64,000 nucleotides of DNA from Parietaria judaica (taxonomy: Eukaryota > Streptophyta > Magnoliopsida > Rosales > Urticaceae): the NCBI GenBank assembly GCA_954871525.1, contig OX940865.1, positions 14,894,606-14,958,605 on the forward strand. The letters run 5' to 3'. This document shows positions 56,840-64,000 of the stretch, piece after piece (the first letter of the stretch is position 1; the number at the start of each line of letters is the position of its first letter). The notes beneath the pieces are model-generated. The model had not been told where the DNA came from, did no database searches, and saw only the letters and a list, made by a program, of their open reading frames with translations. Position numbers and translations under genes: made by a program.

Positions 56840-59800
56840 TTTGGTTTGGGCAAATGTTTTTTTTAATTTTTCTATGTGAGTATTATTTGTGTTTTTTGAC
56901 ATTCATGTGTTTTTCATGTTAATTTGATTTTGGTGCTCTCCAGTGTGCATATGTGTTCTAAAATATTGACCTAAAATTTACAACCACTTCAAAATTAACG
57001 TATTTTGGGCTTATATGTTGGAATTTTACTATACAAAAAAATCTCATGGAAAAATATGTAAGGGTTAAATTGCCGACGATAAATGCCACAAGAAATGCTA
57101 TAGCATTTACAATAGCATTTACGTATTCGACAAGGTTTTAAGTCGTTAAAACATCAATAGTACTATATATTATTACAGATTTCTTTTTAGATCTATATTA
57201 TATTCGTAATAAGAGTCATAGTATCATGTGAGACCCATATCAAAATTCAACCACTATAACGAAACATAGATTATACCACAACTCGAGACCGTAGAGTAAA
57301 ATTTTCACCACGATATAAAATTTGTGAAGCGGATCATCAATAAGAAAAAGCTTGGCAAACATGGATCTCTAATATGTGAGCTTTTTGGATTTTAACAAAA
57401 TTTTGATGTTTAGGCCCTCAAAAAAGAAGAATTTTGGTTCGGGTAAATGTTTTTTTATATATATATATATTTTATGTGAATACGATTAGTGTTTTTTACA
57501 TTCATATAGTGTTTTTAATGCTCACATAGTGCTCTCGAGGTACATATGGTGTTCTTGATTTTCATATAATATTTTTATTTTTAATTTGATTTTGGTGTTC
57601 TTGAGTGGGCATATGTGTCCTAAAATATTGACCCAAAATTTAGAAACACTTCACGTTTTTGGGGCTTCTACATTGGAAGTTGACTATAAAAAAAATCTCA
57701 TGGAAAAATATGTAATAATTAAATTGCCGACGATAAATGCCATACGAAATGCTATAGCATTCACCGTAGCATTTACGTATTCTAAATTGTTTTAAGTCAT
57801 CACAACATCAATGGTAATAAAAATTATTAAAGATTTCTTTTTAGACCTGTATTATACTCGTAATAAGAGTCATAGTCTCATGTGGGACCCATAACTAAAT
57901 TTAACCACTATTACGAAACATAGATTATATCACAGCTCTGGACTGTAGAATAAAATTTTCACCACGGTATTTAAGCTTCGAGTAAGGTAGATAATTATAA
58001 AATTTTTGAAGCGGGTCATTTAAAAGAAAAAGCTTGGCACACATGAATCTCGAATATGTGAGCTTTTTGGATTTTAACAAAATTTTGACATTTAGGCCCT
58101 AAAAAAAATTGGTTCAGGTACATGTTTTTTACTTTTCTATGTGAATATGATCAGTGTTTTTAGCATTCATATACTGTTTTTAATGTTCACACAGTGCTTT
58201 AGAGGTATATATGGGGTTCTTGATGTTCATATAATATTTTTAATGTTAATTTGATTTTGGTGTTCTTGAGTGTGCATATGTGTTCTAAAATATTGACCTA
58301 AAATTTACAAACACTTCAAAAAAGTAAAGTTTTTGGGGCTTATATATTGAAATTTGACTGTAAAAAAAATCTCAGAGAATAATATGTAAGGAATAAATTG
58401 CCGACGATAAGTGCCACAGGAATATAACATTTAGAGTAGCATTGATGTATTCTACACGGTTTTAAGTCGTTACAACATCAATGTTACTATAAATTATCAA
58501 AGATTTCTTTTCTTTTTAGACATGTATTATATTCGTAATAAGAGTCATAGTCTCATGTGGGACCCATAACTAAATTTAACCACTATTACGAAACATAGAT
58601 TATACCACAGCTCCGGACTGTAGAATTAAATTTTCACCACGGTATTTAAGTCTCGAGTAAGGTAGAGAAATATAAACTTTGTGAAGCTGTTCATCAATAA
58701 GAAATAGCTTGGCACACAAGAATCTCGAATAAATGAGCTTTTTTATTATAACAAAATTTTGACGTTTAGGCCCTTAAAAAGAAGAATTTTGGTTCGGGTA
58801 AATTTTTATTTTTATTTTTCTATGTGAGTATGATTAGTGTTTTTTACATTCATATAGTGTTTTAATGTTCACATAGTGTTCTCGAGGTACGTATAGTGTT
58901 CTTGATGTTCATATAATGTTTTTAATGTTAATTTGATTTTGGTGTTCTTGAGTATGCATACGTGTTCTAAAATATTGACCTAAACTTTATAAACACTTCA
59001 AAAAAGTAAATTTTTGGGGCTTATACATTGAAATTTTACTATAAAAAATATCTCATGGAAATATATGTAAGGATTAAAATGCCTACGATAAATGCTATAG
59101 GAAATGCTATAGCATATTAAGTAGCATTTATGTATTTTATACAGTGTTAAGTCGTTACAACATCATTGATACTATAAATTATTAAAGATTTCTTTTTGGA
59201 CCTGTATTATATTCGTAATAAGATTCATAGTCTCATGGGGGACTCATAACTTTATTCAACCACTATAAGGAAACATAGATTGTACCACAGCTCCGGACCA
59301 TAGAATAATTTTTTTCACCGCGGTATCTATGCCTCGAGTAGCGCTGCAAATAAAACCCGCAAATGCGGGTTTTTAGCCGAAACCGGACTGAATCCGGTTT
59401 TAAAAAACCGAAACCAAAATAAAATCGGGTTAAACCGAAACCGAATTTTGAAAAACCCATAACCAAATTAAACCGGTTCCGGGTTTTGAGTTATAAAAAC
59501 CGGAACCTGGTTAGTAGGTTACTAAAACCCGGATTTTTAAATAAATACTTACAAATATTTAATTTATTTTTAATATGTTTATAAAATTGTTATTACTTAG
59601 TATTATATTTATAAATTAACATTGATACTCACTCAATACTCACTTAGTAAAACAACATCTATGTTTAGAAAGTTTAGATTGGTGTATTTAAGATTAGTTA
59701 ATATTATTTACTAATGGCTTTATATATATATATATATATATATATTTTAAAGGAGGTAAAAATCCGGGTTTTCAAATAAAAAGCGGGTAATTACCCTAAC

Positions 59801-60450
59801 CCGGATATTCGGGTTTTGTCTTTCAAAAACCGGGTTCGGGTTTTAAAAATCAAAACCCGAAAATCCGGGTTCGGTTTTTGGGTTATGAAAAAAACCGGGT
59901 TTTTAACCCGGTTTCAGCCCTAGCCTCGAGTAAAGTAGAGATTCTTAAGTTTGAGAAGGGGATCATCAGTTGGAAAAAGCCTGGCACACATGGATCTCAA
60001 CTATGTGAGCTTTTTGGATTTTAGCAAAAAAATTAAGTTTAGGCCCTCAAAAAGAAGATTTTTGGTTCGGGTAAATGTTTTTCTATTTTTCTATGTGAAT
60101 ATTATTCGTGTTTTTTGCATTTATATAGTGTTTTTAATGTTCACGTAGTGTTCTCAAGGTACATATGGTTTTCTTGATGTTCATATAATGTTTTTAATGT
60201 TAATTTGATTTTGGTGCTCTTGGGTGTGCATATGTGTTCTAAAATATTGACCTAAAATTTACAACCACTTCAAAAAGTAACTTTTTTCTGGCTAATACAT
60301 TGTAATTTGACTATAAAAAAAATCATGGAAAAATATGTAGGGATTAAATTACCAACGATAAATGCCATAGGAAATGTTATAACATTTACAAGCAGCTACG
60401 TATTCTACACGGTTTTAAGTCGTTACAAAATCAATGGTATTATAAAATTT
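56840..60450. repeat. Tandem array of ~665-bp units, five copies
   Basis: The landmark GTGTTCTAAAATATTGACC, with small changes, recurs at about 56950, 57610, 58275, 58960 and 60230. The landmark GGTTCGGGTAAATG recurs at about 56850, 57440, 58112, 58790 and 60064. Spacing is 660-685 bp except across the fourth unit, which is enlarged by a 592-bp hAT insertion. Each unit also carries GCCGACGATAAATGCCA and a TTCACCACGGTAT word. Copies have diverged by point changes and indels. No unit codes for a recognisable protein. Confidence 0.85.
59331..59930. mobile_element. hAT-type element inserted in the tandem array, 8-bp duplication
   Basis: The element is 59339-59922, flanked by GCCTCGAG at 59331-59338 and 59923-59930. 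Terminal inverted sequence is TAG(C/G)GCTG. The interior is rich in AACCGGGTTT/AAACCCGG in both orientations and includes an (AT)n tract near 59722-59745. The other array units carry a related but uninterrupted TCTCGAGTAAGG at the same place, which confirms an insertion. Confidence 0.85.
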
Positions 60451-60479
60451 AAATGATTATAAGAAAGAATATTTACATA

Positions 60480-60860
60480 TGCAATGTAAAACACCGACTG
60501 CTCTATCGAATTGACGACTGTCCTCACGAGCTGACACGAGTCTTTTCAACGATTTTGTTCTCACTCACCCGTTTCTCGTGAAACTTCCCACGAGGCCACT
60601 CATCTTAGGATTACTCCAAGCTAAACACGCTTAACTTTGGAGTTCCTATGAACGAGCTACCGAAAAAATATGCATCTTGCTGACATAGGTAGTACTACCA
60701 ATCGATTCTTTTAAGCTTCTTCGATCATATAGTTCCATACATATATGATCTCAAATAAGCGTGCAGTCCCATACCTGCATAGTCCCAGGATGGTTCCATT
60801 AGCACATTTGCTTGCCCAGGCAACGGAGGACAACACAAATTACCTTTTCTTACCCTCTCG
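60480..60860 (-). mobile_element. Cassandra-type TRIM LTR segment with 5S rRNA-like core, minus strand
   Basis: Read on the minus strand, it contains GGTAGTACTACCTATGTCAG, CAAGATGCAT, then GGAACTCCAAAGTTAAGCGT, GTTTAGCTTGGAGTAATCCT and GATGAGTGGCCTCGTGGGAA. These follow the order of the 3' half of plant 5S rRNA. It is the same family as the segment at 51.5 kb, in opposite orientation and better preserved through the box C region. Ends are approximate. Confidence 0.7.
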
Positions 60861-60869
60861 GCTCATAGG

Positions 60870-61880
60870 ATTGATGACTATCACATTAAATGTATCCAAA
60901 AAATTTTGTTTTGTCTAACCTATTTTCAAATGAGTAAGAAAGAAATTATAGCCTCACGATCTTTTCCAAGAAACGAGACATGTTTAGTATCTCGATCTAT
61001 CTACATGTGTTTAAATTATGACACTAAGAAGACCTAAGCAACGTAAACAGATGCATGCGGGTTTGGTAAGAATTGGTATGGAAAATATATCGCTCAAATT
61101 ACACTCTGGGTACTTTTGCCACAAGAATGATATCAAGAAATAGGTTGATGATCAAGGGGATAAGTTTTGTTGGTTTTGTACTTTCTTTTGTTCTCTTAAA
61201 TCCCCATCCCATGAATTTGTGTATGCATAAGTCTTTGTCCCAATTCAACTAGGAAGTTACCAAAAATGGAGAAAAATGAAGCGTTCAAAAAAGATAGTCA
61301 TTTCGAAAGATATATGACCTTTTTGTAGTTAAACTTCTCTTCATTGCTTTTTAATCCTTTATAAAGAAAGAATCTATTCATAACATCAAGTTCCAACTAG
61401 AAAATTAACGTCAAAATTAATCAGAAGCAAAAAGTTATAATTTCAGTGAAAAAATGCAATCAAATGAATGTCTCAAAACAATTAAACAAGTTGGCAGTCC
61501 GTTTGACAATATAACGATGTCACATTAGCAGAATTTAACATCTCTAACGGAAGGACAAGCGGATTTTACATTCAACAAACGTTGTGTATTTTTGCCCACA
61601 CTTTGAAAGGTTAGGGACCTAAAACCCCTGTTGACCAAAAATTGTGCATTATTACCGCAATTAACTCTTATTTTTTTTAGTATGATTGCCCTTTTAAAGA
61701 GGCAATTGCATGTTTTCCTCAATAAACGGTTGATTAATTAAGTAATAATTAATAATTAGTTATTTAAGCTGTAATACTTTCGATGTTAGAAATGGATTGT
61801 GAATGGTTATCTTTATATGTTTCATGTTCCTTTATGATCGCGATGACCTCTAAGCTTGACTCTTTAAATTACGAACACGA
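60870..61880. other. Intergenic DNA with a MULE terminal fragment
   Basis: At about 61530-61670 the reverse strand carries the same terminal family as the fragment at 15.06 kb (GTTGACC, TTTTTGCCCACACTTTG words). No gene seen. Confidence 0.4.
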
Positions 61881-61884
61881 ATAC

Positions 61885-62528
61885 TGTTGGGTTTTTCGAT
61901 GACTTTTCTCAATCCCGAGGCTGAAATCACGGGATATCATCGAACAATAAAGATCTAGAATAATTACGAGAATTAAGATACAGTTTAGAGATCGTTACCA
62001 AACTTCGGTACTTTTGCCAACTGTACCGAATAACTGCCGATTCCTTTGATTCTGGAGCTTGTCGAATTTAGGATTTAGCGCCTCAAGTGTTGCGCCTCTA
62101 TTTCGTACACCACGTCACTCGGGAACATCTTAGATGACCGGAAAACACCTCGGAGGATAGGTTAGATCCTAGTTGGTGTTTAGATGACCAACCGTTGATT
62201 GAACCGGGGAGCAAGCCATGAAAATTCGACTCACTAGGGAGGGAGCACGAATTTCTAGGTGGCTAGGGTTTCTATTGTGTGTGTTGTGTTTAATTATGAG
62301 TCATATTAGGGTATTTATAATACCCTATGGTCATGACCTAGTGGGCTTTCTAAAAGCCCACCTAATGGGCTTTCTAAAAGCCCAATCATGGATTAATTAA
62401 TCTATTATTAATTAATATGAATCATAATTAATACGTGGGCCCTAGTGGGCCCATTATGTCGGTTATGGTTATCGGGCCGAGATCCGATAACCCGAGAGAT
62501 ACAATATCGGGTTCGGGCATAACCAACA
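61885..62528 (-). mobile_element. 3' LTR of a Ty1/copia retrotransposon, minus orientation
   Basis: It runs from TGTTGG (61885) to CCAACA (62528), perfect 6-bp inverted ends, length 644 bp. On the minus strand a purine-rich tract CAAGTGGGAGAT ends exactly at the LTR start, as a polypurine tract should, so this is the 3' LTR. A TATA-type TATTATAAATACCC lies inside (about 62311-62324). The target flank on this side would be AATAC (61880-61884); the other LTR is beyond the window, so the duplication cannot be checked. Confidence 0.75.
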
Positions 62529-64000
62529 ATCTCCCACTTGCACGAACGCACCGGATTGGCTATCTCCGTGCACGCACTGCACATAAAGTATTACTCGAGA
62601 ATGCCGCCTTGGGTTAGATGTACATTCTCTCAGCTACTCATGCCTGGTTCATCAAAGTTACACGTGAAGTTTGTTTCATTGTAACTTAATCATCATACTC
62701 CGTTTCCGTTGCGAGTTCGGTGTGACTCTGTAGGATTCTGTAGTGTTGGCCACATACTCATATGAGTATGCAAGAAGTAAGTGGCCTCCACCTAGACTTA
62801 ACTTCCCCCAATCTACAAAACTTTAAATCCTCTTTTATAGATTAATCGTGGTGAACCATGTGGTTCTTTACGATTAAAATATGGTATATGACTGATTCCT
62901 TCGACATCCTTTTACATCTCTAGATGCGGCACAGGTCATGGTTAGGAACACCTGTTAAGCCTGATCTAATGTTTTCTGATTCGGGCATAAGTATTGAAAC
63001 ATCAAAACAGAAACTCTTTTGTTTTGCCTGTGGCCACAGATTTCATTATACTTATCCTATTCAGAAGGCCCCGAGTGTATAGCCCCAAAAAGGAATGGGG
63101 GGATGCATGTTTTCTTGAAACGTCATTCCATCCTACAAGGTTTATCACATGCCCAACTACAACTGTTATGACTTTCCAGTTACGGTAAGCGTTGAGCTGT
63201 AATCTAAGCATGCAACTTACCCAGTGATGGACTCATGATGTTCTCAAACTTTGGAGTCTCTTCATATCTCTAAGTTTCTCAGTGTCCCCTTATATCAAGG
63301 TTTTGTTTCCATGTGAGAATATTTAGAGTGCGAGTCTTCCAGCACTGCTAGTCATTCCGACTAGTGCCTACATGTATAAGAATATCTCTCAGATATCAAG
63401 GACCCCTTCCTTTTATCTTAACAACATGTACCAGTCAATTATGAATATCATTGATAGTCCATCTTTGTTTCTTCATAATGATTTCTTTGACTGGGGAAAT
63501 TCAAGAATGTCTCGAAGACATCTTAGGAACTACATTTGTATAGCTTGATATCAATGATTTTGAATAAAATATTGATATGAGCCTTTTAAATGATGAAACT
63601 TGCCTTTTAAAGAAATAATATTGTGCTTCAAATTTAATGTATAATTGTTACATAAAATTTGTATTTGAACTTTATACTTTTAACAAAATAAAGTAAGAGT
63701 TCAACGTGTTAGAATAGACCACAAGCATCTAGACTCTTCTAGATCTTGTATGACCATACTACTTTTCTATTGATGAAGCCTTGGTCATCGGGTCAACCAC
63801 GTTTACGCTGTGTCTACTGTTTTCATCGCAACAACCTTCTGATCAATTATGTCTTTGATCACTGAGAACCTTTCTCTTGTTCTGTGATCTTAGTTTCTTG
63901 ACTCGTGCCTTGGCTCCGTTGTTTTCAGCAAGGAGCCGCACTGGATCACCAATGCCAGAAACTACACTGTGATCAGGAACAAAATTTCCTGATCTAGAAA
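62529..64000 (-). pseudogene. 3' internal region of the Ty1/copia element, decayed RNase H end
   Basis: On the minus strand between about 63970 and 63760, translated pieces read GDPVRLLAENNGAKARVKKL and, after a stop and frame shifts, NVVDPMTKASS. These correspond to the end of copia RNase H (LAENNGA..A..K.PRSH ... ADPLTKA). The frame is broken, so the element is dead at least here. About 1.2 kb between this and the polypurine tract shows no frame that I recognise. The element continues past the right edge. Confidence 0.65.

Noticed and set aside
62218..62617. Two 60-codon frames near a conserved-looking CTCCCACTTG word
   Set aside because: They lie in the copia LTR and its polypurine-tract boundary; not genes.

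Overview
This is nuclear DNA from a flowering plant, most likely a eudicot. Spliced plant genes with GT-AG introns, a MIR160 hairpin, telo-box and site II promoter motifs and plant transposon families all point that way. Intergenic DNA is very AT-rich, while several coding regions (RPL12, PIP2, the CRINKLY4-related kinase) are strongly GC-rich. I cannot name the species from the sequence. I see no bacterial or viral gene cluster and no CRISPR array.

Genes, left to right: intronless RPL12 (12.4 kb, +); a 70-residue acidic protein of unknown function behind a G-box/ABRE promoter (19.2 kb, +); a four-exon PIP2 aquaporin (24.4-26.1 kb, +); V-ATPase subunit G with a 5'UTR intron (35.5-36.6 kb, +); a single-exon CRINKLY4-related receptor pseudokinase (42.8-45.0 kb, +); MIR160 (46.8 kb, +); a six-exon receptor-like cytoplasmic kinase (47.5-49.9 kb, -); and a two-exon Myb/SANT-like gene of PIF/Harbinger type (55.3-56.3 kb, +). 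An FKBP gene fragment (33.4-34.1 kb, -) lies inside a Mutator-like element and appears to be captured sequence. These genes are functionally unrelated neighbours, as usual in plants, and do not form an operon or pathway.

Most of the rest is repeats. There are at least five long-hairpin Mutator-like MITEs, four with perfect 9-bp target-site duplications or an equivalent flank (3.3, 5.4, 28.9 and 52.8 kb) and one with a single mismatch (45.5 kb). hAT-type elements with perfect 8-bp duplications lie at 37.5, 52.2 and 59.3 kb. There is an Emigrant-like MITE (26.5 kb), tRNA-derived SINEs (5.1, 16.7, 50.7 kb), two Cassandra-type TRIM LTR segments carrying a 5S rRNA-like core (51.5 and 60.6 kb), LTR fragments (15.7, 31 kb), and the 3' end of a Ty1/copia element running off the right edge on the minus strand. 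Local tandem arrays are a 45-bp unit x4 (9.1 kb), a ~185-bp unit x8 next to RPL12 (13.1-14.8 kb), and a ~665-bp unit x5 (56.8-60.5 kb).

The most interesting items are the Pack-MULE carrying two spliceable FKBP exons, a near-perfect inverted duplication built around a MULE MITE at 28.2-29.0 kb, the 5S-carrying TRIMs, the variant MIR160, and the receptor kinase that has lost both its catalytic Asp and most of its activation segment. I did not find a convincing wholly new biological system. All calls come from reading the sequence; no database search was run.
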